A stretch of 64,000 nucleotides of DNA from Austwickia sp. TVS 96-490-7B (GTDB lineage: Bacteria > Actinomycetota > Actinomycetes > Actinomycetales > Dermatophilaceae). Under the pieces are notes generated by a model. It was given only the letters and a program-made list of their open reading frames with translations. It was not told the origin of the DNA and did no database searches. The DNA lies in the NCBI RefSeq assembly GCF_019331795.1, contig NZ_JAHPZL010000004.1, positions 239,870-303,869 on the forward strand, in the 5' to 3' direction. Below, one piece after another: positions 41,633 through 48,883 of the stretch (positions are counted from its first letter, which is position 1; each line of letters opens with the position of its first letter). The translations under genes were made by a program, and so were the position numbers.

Positions 41633-42495
41633 ACGGCGGCTCAACCTCCACGATGCGCCTGCGCCCCGACCAGCTGTCACCGTCACCCACAACTCCGACA
41701 GTGACGGGAGGGACGGGAGTGACGGCGACGCTTCCCGGGCCGGATGTCGCCGCCTACGCCCTGCGCTTGGGTGACGATGCGCTGGTCCTCGCCCAACGGC
41801 TGTCCTGGTGGGTGTCTCGGGCCCCAGAGATGGAAGAGGACATCGCCCTGGCGAATATCTCGCTGGACCTGCTGGGTCATGCCCGCAGCTTGCTCACCTA
41901 TGCGGGCAGCGCTGAGGGCCGCACCGAAGACGACTTGGCGTTTTTTCGAGACGCACCGGATTTCCGATGTGTCCACCTCGTGCAGCTCGACAACGGCGAC
42001 TTCGGGCAGACCATCGCCCGCCAGATCATCGTCAGCCTGTCTCAGCTCGGGCTGTATGACGCATTGCAGCACAGCAGTGACCCGGTGCTCGCGGCGATCG
42101 CTGCCAAAGCGGTCAAGGAGGTCGAGTATCACGTCGACCATGCCTGGCAGTGGACGCTGCGGCTGGGGGTGGGTACGCCGGAGTCGGCACGTCGGATGCA
42201 GCAGGGCCTCGACGTGGTCTGGCCGTACGTCGAGGAGCTTTTCACCGACGACGAGCTGATCGACCGCCTCGGGGTGATCGGCGAGACTGACGGTGGGGTG
42301 GCGGTGCGTCCCAGCGCATTACGGGCCCAGTTTGAGGAGCGACTGAGCAGGCTCCTCGCCGAAGCCGAGCTGGTGCGGCCCACCCTCCCAGCGGCCCGCA
42401 CCGGTGGACGGCAGGGCGTGCACCGGGAATCGCTGAGCCTGCTGCTCGCCGAAATGCAGGTTTTGGCTCGACAGCACCCAGGTGCCAGCTGGTGA
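41629..42495 (+). CDS. paaC: Phenylacetyl-CoA epoxidase structural subunit
   Basis: 288 residues, ferritin-like helical fold. YALRLGDDALVLAQRLSWWVSRAPEMEEDIALANI at its start and YHVDHAWQWTLRLGVGTPES (~residue 165) match PaaC, the structural partner of PaaA without a di-iron centre. GTG start overlaps the paaB stop, and its stop overlaps the paaD GTG. The ~25 N-terminal residues before the family start are an extra Ser/Thr/Pro-rich tail; an internal start around residue 25 is an alternative. Confidence 0.93.
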   Translation: MNGGSTSTMRLRPDQLSPSPTTPTVTGGTGVTATLPGPDVAAYALRLGDDALVLAQRLSWWVSRAPEMEEDIALANISLDLLGHARSLLTYAGSAEGRTEDDLAFFRDAPDFRCVHLVQLDNGDFGQTIARQIIVSLSQLGLYDALQHSSDPVLAAIAAKAVKEVEYHVDHAWQWTLRLGVGTPESARRMQQGLDVVWPYVEELFTDDELIDRLGVIGETDGGVAVRPSALRAQFEERLSRLLAEAELVRPTLPAARTGGRQGVHRESLSLLLAEMQVLARQHPGASW

Positions 42496-43028
42496 GCGGA
42501 CATGTTGATCTCGACGAGGCGCGTGCCTGGGATCTCGCCGCGGCAGTGCCCGACCCGGAGATCCCGGTGCTCACCATCGCAGATCTCGGGGTGTTGCGGT
42601 CGGTGCGGGTCGACTCGCGCCTGGTTGACGGGGTGCTTCGCCGTACGGCGTTCGTGCAGGTCACCCCGACATACTCGGGATGCCCGGCGATGGAGACGTT
42701 CCGCAGGGACGTGGTGGCGGCACTACTAGCGGGGGGATTCGACGACGCGCAGGTGGAACTGGTGCTTTCCCCAGCGTGGACCACCGACTGGATGACCCAG
42801 GCTGGCCGGGACAGATTGGCGGCCTATGGGATCGCTCCTCCGGTGGGTGGCTCCGCCGCCGTACGGACCGAACCGGGTGTCCCGCGCTCGCTGGCGTTGT
42901 CGGTGCGATGCCCGCATTGCGGGTCGTTACGCACCGTGGAGAAGGCACGTTTTGCGTCGACGTCCTGCAAGGCGCTCTACAGCTGCCGGGATTGTCTGGA
43001 ACCTTTCGACTATTTCAAGGTGCTCTGA
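42492..43028 (+). CDS. paaD: Phenylacetate degradation protein PaaD (MIP18/DUF59 family, Fe-S assembly)
   Basis: 178 residues: N-terminal DUF59 domain (AAVPDPEIPVLTIADLGVLR, VTPTYSGCPAMETF) and C-terminal zinc-ribbon-like part with CPHCGSLRTV and SCKALYSCRDCLEPFDYFK. PaaD helps mature the metal centre of the epoxidase or PaaE. GTG start overlaps the paaC stop; paaE begins 3 bases after its stop. Confidence 0.93.
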   Translation: MSGHVDLDEARAWDLAAAVPDPEIPVLTIADLGVLRSVRVDSRLVDGVLRRTAFVQVTPTYSGCPAMETFRRDVVAALLAGGFDDAQVELVLSPAWTTDWMTQAGRDRLAAYGIAPPVGGSAAVRTEPGVPRSLALSVRCPHCGSLRTVEKARFASTSCKALYSCRDCLEPFDYFKVL

Positions 43029-43030
43029 TC

Positions 43031-44236
43031 ATGGTTGCCCTATCGTCGTCTCCTGCCGTGTCTTCGCCCTCAAGTGTTTCGTCGTCCTCTACTGTTTCGT
43101 CGTCCTCCGCGGTGGGGCGCGCTCACTTTTATCCGCTGACGGTCCGGGAGGTACGTCGCCTCACCGACGACGCCGTCGAGGTGGTTTTGATAGTCCCGCC
43201 GGAGCTGGTGCCTGTGTTTGATCATCACCCCGGCCAGTACGTCGCGGTGCGGGCTGAGGTGGGAGGCACGCAGGTACGGCGAAGCTACTCGTTGTGCGGG
43301 CCCCCAGCTGTCGGGGAGATCAGGATCGCCATCAAACGAGACCGCGGTGGGGTCTTCTCGACCTGGGCGAATGAGACGTTGCAGCCGGGTATGACGGTCG
43401 AAGCGATGAGCCCACGCGGTGGGTTTATCAGTCGGTGTGGGGTCGGAGACGGGGACGATGCCGAGGGTCTGGTCGCAGCGGACAAGACGAGTCGATATCT
43501 CGCGGTGGCTGCCGGGTCAGGGATCACCCCGATCGTCGCGATCGCCCGAGGGGTGCTTCACCGATCCCCGCGTGCTGTTTTTGACTTAGTTTTTGCTAAT
43601 CGGACAGCGAACGATGTGATGTTCGTGGAAGAAATAGCGGATCTGAAAGACCGTTACCCGGCGCGTTTCGCCGTCCATCACGTATTGTCACGGGAGCAGC
43701 GGTCCAGCCCGTGGCATTCGGGGCGGATTGACGATGTGAAACTTCGCGAATTATTCGATGTGGTGGTGCCGGTCGCAGAGGTCGATGAATTTTTTCTGTG
43801 TGGTCCGTTCGAGTTAGTGCAACTCGTCCGGGACGATTTGGCACGGCGGGGTGTCCCGTCGGAGAAAGTCCGTTATGAACTGTTTGCGTCGGCGTCAACA
43901 GCCAGGGCGCGCACCGAAACGGGCGCCCCGGTGGCAGCTGACCCGACCGGCGAGACGACCACCATCCGATTCACCCTGGACGGACTCACCAGCGAGGTGG
44001 AATCGCCACGCTCAGCCAGGGAAACCCTGCTTAATGCTGCTTTGAGAGTGCGAGCCGATGTGCCCTTCGCCTGTGCTGGCGGAGTATGCGGCACCTGCCG
44101 GGCGCGGCTTGTGGACGGCCAGGTCGACATGGCTGACAACTACGCCCTAGAACCCGACGAAGTAGCCGACGGTTTCGTGTTGACCTGCCAGTCACGGGCC
44201 ACCACAGAGTCAGTCACCATAGATTTCGATGCGTGA
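43031..44236 (+). CDS. paaE: Phenylacetyl-CoA epoxidase reductase subunit
   Basis: 401 residues. Residues ~30-135 form the flavin domain (HPGQYVAVRAEVGGTQVRRSYSLC), ~165-285 the NAD(P)H domain (LAVAAGSGITPIVAIA, FLCGPFELV), ~315-401 a plant-type 2Fe-2S ferredoxin with CAGGVCGTCRARLV and the distal Cys in LTCQSR. It passes electrons from NADPH to PaaA. The first ~28 residues are an unusual Ser/Val-rich tract (SSSPAVSSPSSVSSSSTVSS). The frame is open upstream but inside paaD; ATG 43031 is the natural start. Confidence 0.93.
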   Translation: MVALSSSPAVSSPSSVSSSSTVSSSSAVGRAHFYPLTVREVRRLTDDAVEVVLIVPPELVPVFDHHPGQYVAVRAEVGGTQVRRSYSLCGPPAVGEIRIAIKRDRGGVFSTWANETLQPGMTVEAMSPRGGFISRCGVGDGDDAEGLVAADKTSRYLAVAAGSGITPIVAIARGVLHRSPRAVFDLVFANRTANDVMFVEEIADLKDRYPARFAVHHVLSREQRSSPWHSGRIDDVKLRELFDVVVPVAEVDEFFLCGPFELVQLVRDDLARRGVPSEKVRYELFASASTARARTETGAPVAADPTGETTTIRFTLDGLTSEVESPRSARETLLNAALRVRADVPFACAGGVCGTCRARLVDGQVDMADNYALEPDEVADGFVLTCQSRATTESVTIDFDA

Positions 44237-44272
44237 TAGGTGCGCTCCGGGGAGAGGGTTGTTGAGGGCGTC

Positions 44273-44693
44273 ATGGTGACGATCACCGCTTTGACTGGCT
44301 TCGCCGTGGCGGTCACCCCGGTGGTCGTCAGCCCAGGGGCGAGTTTCACGTTAGTCAGTGCCCGAGGCATGGTCGGTGACCGCCAATGACTGCCGAGTGT
44401 TCGAGCACACCAGAGACGCATTCTTCGCCAATCTACTCAACGTCAAAGCAGCATCGGTATACCTCACTTTGGCGCCACAATTCCTCCCAGCGCATGAGGT
44501 CGGTGTCTCCTCCATGCTCAGTGTGGCGGGGGTTCACGTCACAGTGATGTCGGTATGGCTGGGCGTATGGTCGACCGGCCTGACACTGATGACCGCACGG
44601 CTCAATATCCCACGGTGGCGAAACGTCATTAATCGCTGCGGAGGCATGGTCCTCATCGCGATGGGAGTCCGTTCCGCCACCGACATCAATTAA
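44273..44693 (+). pseudogene. LysE/RhtB-family exporter, broken by internal deletion and frame change
   Basis: Two parts in different frames. Part 1, 44273-44389: MVTITALTGFAVAVTPVVVS-PGASFTLVSARG, the family's N-terminal helix and 'PG..F.LV.AR' motif, ending at a stop after 38 codons. Part 2, about 44400-44693, another frame: ANLLNVKAASVYLTLAPQF (family NLLNPKA..FF...PQF) to a C-terminal helix IAMGVRSATDIN. About 60-70 residues between them are missing relative to the ~205-residue family. Amino-acid exporter in origin; not functional. Confidence 0.75.
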
Positions 44694-45281
44694 CAGATAT
44701 TTTGCTGCTCACCGAGACTTTAGCGGGTCAACTAAGAGCACCAGTAACGGACCATAGACATACACTCGCCACAGCCCATGAACATTTGACAAACATGCAC
44801 AACCATGCGCACACATGACAACATCGACCGTTGTGAGATTGTGGGATTAAACGACTCTCATCGACGGCACCGCCATCCCGACCGGCAACCGTCTAGCTCA
44901 GGGCGCTGCAGTGACGAAGCTGCTACTCCATAAAGCGGCACTGTCAGTGCCCGAGCGCTTTATTCACGATTAGTCAACGTCAAAGAGCCCAGCTTGCAGC
45001 TCAGCCTACGGCGTCACCGAGGAGCGCGATAAGCGGCTGGATGATATCACACTGGATCTCATCCATGCATGGAGTCAGCTCAAATGCAAGATATTATGAT
45101 CTTTCCATCAAGATAAAATGATATCAGTCATGATATTTTACAATTAAACTAATTAAATAACCTTGTTATTCCTGCAAGCAAGAAGTAAAGTGTCACATCA
45201 CCTACCCTAGGGAGAAAATTTCATGCGCCGCGCAGGGGGCCGATAGGCTCAGTTAGTTCACTTGCCTGCGTTGCACTTTTC
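44694..45281. other. AT-richer decayed region with a second LysE-like relic
   Basis: 588 bases with far lower GC than the surroundings, most A/T-rich around 45080-45190. No intact gene. At 44943-44985 the words GTCAGTGCCCGAG and CAACGTCAAAG, both in the LysE pseudogene (44354-44366 and 44438-44448), recur 32 bp apart instead of 84 bp, and read RLVNVKEPSLQLSL, like NLLNVKAASVYLTL. This looks like a second, more deleted copy. Around 45015-45100 a frame reads VTEERDKRLDDITLDLI without a start codon. Confidence 0.45.
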
Positions 45282-45677
45282 ATGGGAAGACAGGAGATAA
45301 TATCCACACTGAAAGACTGTGAGCCTGCCATGGAAGGAGCAGACTCCGAAGCATCAACTCAAGCATTTCCTGTGGTTGCTCCAGCCATCATTTCTACTAT
45401 GACAGCTTGCGCTAAAGGCGCAGTAGGGTCAACCGTCATCAGCGCAGTGCAATCATGCTGCCGCAGCTGGAAATATGTCTCAAGCAGAGGAATGCATCGG
45501 CAGTACGCCGGCCGGCTGCATCAGCTCCATTGCAGGCCACCTCACGAAATCGATTACCACGAAAGAAAAGAAGACAGTTATCCATGCAATCATTGCCATC
45601 CTCGTTCGAATGAGCTAGCACCCCTCCATGAAACAAATTATCATGAAGTCCATATTGATTTCTGGAAATATGTCTAG
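45282..45677 (+). CDS. Small ORF of uncertain status in the AT-rich island
   Basis: 131 codons; only the first ~70 look protein-like (STQAFPVVAPAIISTMTACA, then KGAVGSTVISAVQSCCRSW), rich in Ser/Thr/Cys as in bacteriocin precursors. The remainder is His/Tyr-rich and unlike a protein core. A second frame starting at about 45476 (MSQAEECIGSTPAGCISSIA, then a helix-rich ending IIAILVRMS) runs to 45620. Either two small peptides or one frameshifted gene is possible. No modification enzyme or immunity gene is next to it, and no ribosome-binding site is convincing. Confidence 0.25.
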   Translation: MGRQEIISTLKDCEPAMEGADSEASTQAFPVVAPAIISTMTACAKGAVGSTVISAVQSCCRSWKYVSSRGMHRQYAGRLHQLHCRPPHEIDYHERKEDSYPCNHCHPRSNELAPLHETNYHEVHIDFWKYV

Positions 45678-45876
45678 AAAAGATGATGTGACATATGCCT
45701 TATTAACGGCTTCTTTTATTATGTCTATTGGACCGTCTGAGCGACTCTTTTCCATGCACTGGTGGCTGCTCTGGGGTGTGATATTTACTTTAGGCTATCT
45801 CTGGATGAGAGGGTTAGGTGCTATCGGTCGGCGTCTCTATCGAAAGCTCTACGGAAACCCAGAGGAGCACCACTAG
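45628..45876 (+). CDS. Small membrane protein of unknown function
   Basis: 82 codons. After an N-terminal part of about 25 residues come two hydrophobic stretches (YALLTASFIMSIG and WWLLWGVIFTLGYLWM) and a basic tail (GRRLYRKLYG). It overlaps the preceding ORF by 50 bases in another frame. ATG at 45646 or 45670 are alternative starts; none has a clear ribosome-binding site. Codons are A/T-rich like the rest of the island. It ends four bases before the 84-nt palindrome. Confidence 0.4.
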   Translation: MKQIIMKSILISGNMSRKDDVTYALLTASFIMSIGPSERLFSMHWWLLWGVIFTLGYLWMRGLGAIGRRLYRKLYGNPEEHH

Positions 45877-45879
45877 AGA

Positions 45880-45963
45880 TCGTCCACGAGGTGTCCTTTC
45901 TTGTTTTAAGTAGCGAATATGATGCATTGCTACGAAAAACTAGAAAGGACACCTCGTGGACGA
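45880..45963. repeat. 84-nt palindrome (22-bp perfect arms)
   Basis: Arms at 45880-45901 and 45942-45963 are perfectly complementary over 22 bp (left arm begins TCGTCCACGAGG). The inner 40 bases continue to pair imperfectly: GTTTT with AAAAC, and GTAGC with GCTAC. There is no T-run on either side and no target duplication. It lies between the small membrane protein and the convergent padR-like gene. It may be a MITE remnant, a folded recombination site or an unusual terminator. Confidence 0.8.
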
Positions 45964-45992
45964 CTTGCTGTCATTACGGCTATGTGCAGCGC

Positions 45993-46865
45993 CTAAACCA
46001 AGGGATCTCTGTGCTCACCGTCCTGGGGGTCATCGCTGTCGGTTTCGGCGCGAGAATGTTCGTCGCGTTCTTCGGCGAGGAGTCGGTAAAGGGAGCGGCG
46101 CGATTCTTCAAGGAGTTCCACCGCGGCTCGGGTGACGTCGGCGTCGCTGCTTTGGGCGACAACGCGGGCAGCGAGGCCGAGTTGACCGTAGGCCATCCAT
46201 AGTTCGCCGGTGCCGTTGAGGGGGTCTTGAGAGGTGCGGGCGCTATCGTCGGCGTGACTTTCCCAGGGTCGCGCCCGGTCACCGAGGTCGTCGACGTGGG
46301 TGCGGCCTTCGTCAGTGAGGGTGAAGACTTTGCCTTGGGCGGGGGCGATGAGGCCTTCATCTTCGAGCTGGTTGAGAGCTGGGTAGATCGCTCCGGGGCT
46401 GGGGCGCCATCGCCCGTCGGTGCGTTCTTCGAGGGCTCGGATGATTTGGTAGCCGTTTTTGTCACCTTCGGCGAGCAGTCCGAGGATGGCTAGTCGTACG
46501 TCGCCGCGGCGGGCGCGGTTGCCGCGATGTGCGGCGCGGGGGCCGCTGCGATAGGCACGGTAGGGTCCGGGGCGGTGGTCTGCGTGGCGTCCGGTGAGGA
46601 CATCAGCGAACGCTACGAAGGGGTTGGCGGCGCCGAAGGGACCGTCTGGCCCGAAGAGCCCTAGGGGTCCGTCAGGTCCGAAGAGTGCGTCGGGTCGGGG
46701 TGGGTCGGTGCGACCGGCGTGTTCGTGTCCGGGGCGGGGCGGCCGGTGATGGGGGTCGCGCGGTCCGTGGCTGCTGCGCGGGTCGTGGTCGTAGCGGGGG
46801 TGGCGAGGTGCGGATGGTCGATCGTCGTGGTCAGCGGGGTACCAATCGTCGTCGTGCCGGTTCAT
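45993..46865 (-). CDS. PadR-family transcriptional regulator with a long disordered N-terminus
   Basis: 290 residues. Residues ~125-205 are a PadR winged helix: RRGDVRLAILGLLAEGDKNG, YQIIRALEERTDGRW, PSPGAIYPALNQLEDEGLI. The first ~115 residues are His/Asp/Pro/Arg-rich with FGPDGPLGLFGPDGPFG repeats, unlike the family norm but seen in some actinobacterial PadR proteins. The C-terminal helical part should mediate dimerisation. ATG 46865 has AGGAC upstream; the frame extends left through the promoter. PadR proteins usually repress themselves and a neighbour. An AGATATATCT dyad lies 148 bases upstream. Confidence 0.85.
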   Translation of the reverse strand: MNRHDDDWYPADHDDRPSAPRHPRYDHDPRSSHGPRDPHHRPPRPGHEHAGRTDPPRPDALFGPDGPLGLFGPDGPFGAANPFVAFADVLTGRHADHRPGPYRAYRSGPRAAHRGNRARRGDVRLAILGLLAEGDKNGYQIIRALEERTDGRWRPSPGAIYPALNQLEDEGLIAPAQGKVFTLTDEGRTHVDDLGDRARPWESHADDSARTSQDPLNGTGELWMAYGQLGLAARVVAQSSDADVTRAAVELLEESRRSLYRLLAEERDEHSRAETDSDDPQDGEHRDPLV

Positions 46866-47012
46866 GGGGTGTCCTGTCCTGCAGGCTGCGGGCTGTCGAT
46901 GCCTGCTGATCCGGGGTGTGCCGGTGTCCTGTCCACGGCTGCGCTGGCCGGGAGGTTCGGCGGGAAAAGGGCTGCCCTTGCCAGCATGAACCCGTCCAAC
47001 GCGATATGTCAA

Positions 47013-47022
47013 AGATATATCT
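47013..47022. promoter_or_regulatory. AGATATATCT palindrome, candidate PadR operator
   Basis: Perfect 10-bp palindrome within an AT-rich stretch at 47001-47040 (with flanking CGATATG and CGTATATCG) in an otherwise GC-rich region, upstream of the padR-like gene. AT-rich ATAT/TATC dyads are common PadR operators. Confidence 0.5.
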
Positions 47023-47042
47023 CGATATGCTCGTATATCGCA

Positions 47043-47087
47043 GCACGCCCTAGAGCTGCACGCCCTAGAGCTGCACGCCCTAGAGCA
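47043..47087. repeat. Three tandem copies of GCACGCCCTAGAGCT (15 bp)
   Basis: Copies at 47043, 47058 and 47073, the last ending GCA instead of GCT. They adjoin the AT-rich dyad upstream of the padR-like gene and may be part of its control region. The frame of PadR open across them (ACSSRACSS) is not thought to be translated. Confidence 0.85.
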
Positions 47088-47140
47088 CCTCACCCCACGC
47101 CCCGGTCATTGAGCGCTCACGTGACGGCCACATCTAGCGC

Positions 47141-47908
47141 TCATGCGACCGCCAGAATCGCCGGCGCCGCCGCGATCACCTCGGTGGCTGCGATCACGAC
47201 CTGCCGGAAGTCAACGTCGGCGCACGCCACTCCCTCCCCCGCCGTCACCACCGGCTGGGCAGCGACCCCCGGCGTACGCAGTCCCGTCCAGGCCAAGACC
47301 ACCTCCCCTGGTCCGAGCGCCACCGGCACTATCAGCGCGGCTCCTGGGATCACCCCAGACATGCGTAGTCGACCTGCCTTGACCAGCAAGGATCCGTCTG
47401 TTCGCCGCCGCGCGTCGAGCGCTCTTGCGTTCTGGGCCGCGTGGGCGACGGTGACCGCTCCTCGCCGTAAGGCTCGTTGCAACCGATCATTGCTCGCGCT
47501 GGGGTGCCCGTGGGCGAGCAGGTCGATGGCGGTGCGATGCGCGGTGACGCACGCGGCGCTGAGGGGGTCTACCGACCGCAAGGCGGCGATGACGTTCAGC
47601 CAGGCGTGGGTCGCGGGGTCGGGCGACCCGTCGGTGCACCGGAGGACGATGTCGAAGAGCCCGGCGTCGGCGACGTCGTGGATCAGTGCCCGCAGGTCAG
47701 CGATCGGGTCGTGGTGTCGGTGCAACCCGACGATGATCCGTTGACGTTGTCCGGCGAGGACGGGTGCGAGCAGGGTGGCGGTGGGTGCGCAGGGGTCACA
47801 GACGCGCCGGGGTGCGGCGTCATCGGCGAGGACTACCGTGGGGGCCGCCGCGGCTTCACCGTTCGGGTCGGTGGGGTGGGACCGATCGGGGGTGGTGACG
47901 GTGGTCAT
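47141..47908 (-). CDS. Protein of unknown function, possibly a truncated acyl-CoA dehydrogenase-like protein
   Basis: 255 residues. No firm family match. DPLSAACVTAHRTAIDLLAHG and VTVAHAAQNARALDARRRTD, then MSGVIPGAALIVPVALGPGEVVLAW, loosely resemble the helical and beta parts of acyl-CoA dehydrogenases, without the catalytic base or C-terminal helices. ATG 47908 has GGAG seven bases upstream; the frame extends left without a site. It precedes the padR-like gene by 275 bases on the same strand, so co-regulation is possible. Confidence 0.5.
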   Translation of the reverse strand: MTTVTTPDRSHPTDPNGEAAAAPTVVLADDAAPRRVCDPCAPTATLLAPVLAGQRQRIIVGLHRHHDPIADLRALIHDVADAGLFDIVLRCTDGSPDPATHAWLNVIAALRSVDPLSAACVTAHRTAIDLLAHGHPSASNDRLQRALRRGAVTVAHAAQNARALDARRRTDGSLLVKAGRLRMSGVIPGAALIVPVALGPGEVVLAWTGLRTPGVAAQPVVTAGEGVACADVDFRQVVIAATEVIAAAPAILAVA

Positions 47909-48104
47909 GGTGGGCTCCGGGCGGCAGTGGCGGATGCAGGGCCGCCGGGTCACCCTGGCGGGGGCACCCGGACGGTCGTCCTTCGCATCGGCCGTCGCCG
48001 TACGGCGATGAGGTTTTCCCGCCACCGTTCGCAATGCGACGACGTGGTCCGCAGTGGCACTGTCAACGTCGGCCGCTGAGCGACATCACCGCTGGTGGGG
48101 GACG

Positions 48105-48416
48105 TTAGCGGCGGGGCGCGTAGACGGGACCTGCTGCGGCGGTGGTGCGAGCGCGGGGCGCATAAGCGGTGCCGGGGTGCTCAGTGTGCCCGTCGTCGGG
48201 GGCGTATCCCGGGCCAGCGTTGTCGCAGTCCTGGGCGTGGGGTGCGTAGGCGGGTCCGGTGACGGCGGTCACGGTGGTGATGCCTGCTGGCCAGCGGGTG
48301 GGTTGGCGCCGTTCGACCTGATCGGCGGTGGCCGACGTGCTGACACCAAAGGTGAGTACGCCGGTGACAGCGGCGGTGCAAGCGATGCCAGAGATCGTCG
48401 TCATCATGAGACGCAT
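48105..48416 (-). CDS. Small secreted protein with G-x-x-Y-A-P repeats
   Basis: 103 residues. A signal peptide (TISGIACTAAVTGVLTFGV, ending SATAD) is followed by a short body with four GxxYAP-type units: GPAYAPHA, GPGYAPDD, GTAYAPRA and GPVYAPRR, spaced about 12 residues. Start ATG 48416 with AAGGAG eight bases upstream. Family not recognised; the Tyr/Pro repeats suggest a wall- or surface-associated peptide. A dyad upstream (48473-48517) may regulate it. Confidence 0.6.
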   Translation of the reverse strand: MRLMMTTISGIACTAAVTGVLTFGVSTSATADQVERRQPTRWPAGITTVTAVTGPAYAPHAQDCDNAGPGYAPDDGHTEHPGTAYAPRARTTAAAGPVYAPRR

Positions 48417-48472
48417 GTCGTCTGCTCCTTCAGTCGTGGCGATGGCCCCCCGGCTCATCGATAGCTTATGTG

Positions 48473-48517
48473 CATCGCATCTTCATTATGAAATAGATAA
48501 TTTCTATCAATGCGATG
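48473..48517. promoter_or_regulatory. Nested dyads upstream of the small secreted protein
   Basis: Outer dyad CATCGCAT (48473-48480) / ATGCGATG (48510-48517); inside, ATAGA-TAATT-TCTAT at 48493-48507. The stretch is conspicuously AT-rich. It lies 57-101 bases upstream of the secreted protein's ATG, at promoter position. Binding factor unknown. Confidence 0.55.
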
Positions 48518-48883
48518 GGTTGTGGTGTGATCGCTCCGGATCAACCCGCCGTACGGCATGCACCTCACCCGGCGGCCACCCACACCGATGCAGCGCCATC
48601 GCGACATGACGGGGCACACCGGCGGACGAGCCGAGGACAAGCCCGGAAACGGTGCAGGTCACAGCAAGTCATCACGGATCAAGATCCACGGCAGACGGGC
48701 CGGTCGATCAGAGACCACCAGGACATTCGCGAGATGAACGATGAATCTCCACCGACGGACACGGTAGAAACACCGGAGCATCGTCGAGGATCTGCACGAA
48801 AGCACGGGCCCACACCAGAGGGCGCCGTGGCGCGCGGATCTAGCCTATCAGCTCAACCACCCCAGATGTCACATCCGTCACAG
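48518..48883. other. Intergenic region between the small secreted protein and the amidase
   Basis: 366 bases. A rightward frame from 48734 (MNDESPPTDTVETPE) continues into the amidase gene on the other strand and is not credible as a gene. No clear hairpin or dyad besides the one at 48473-48517. Confidence 0.4.

Noticed and set aside
45880-45963. Integron attC site
   Set aside because: The arm ends do not carry the RYYYAAC/GTTRRRY core sites and no integron integrase is seen.
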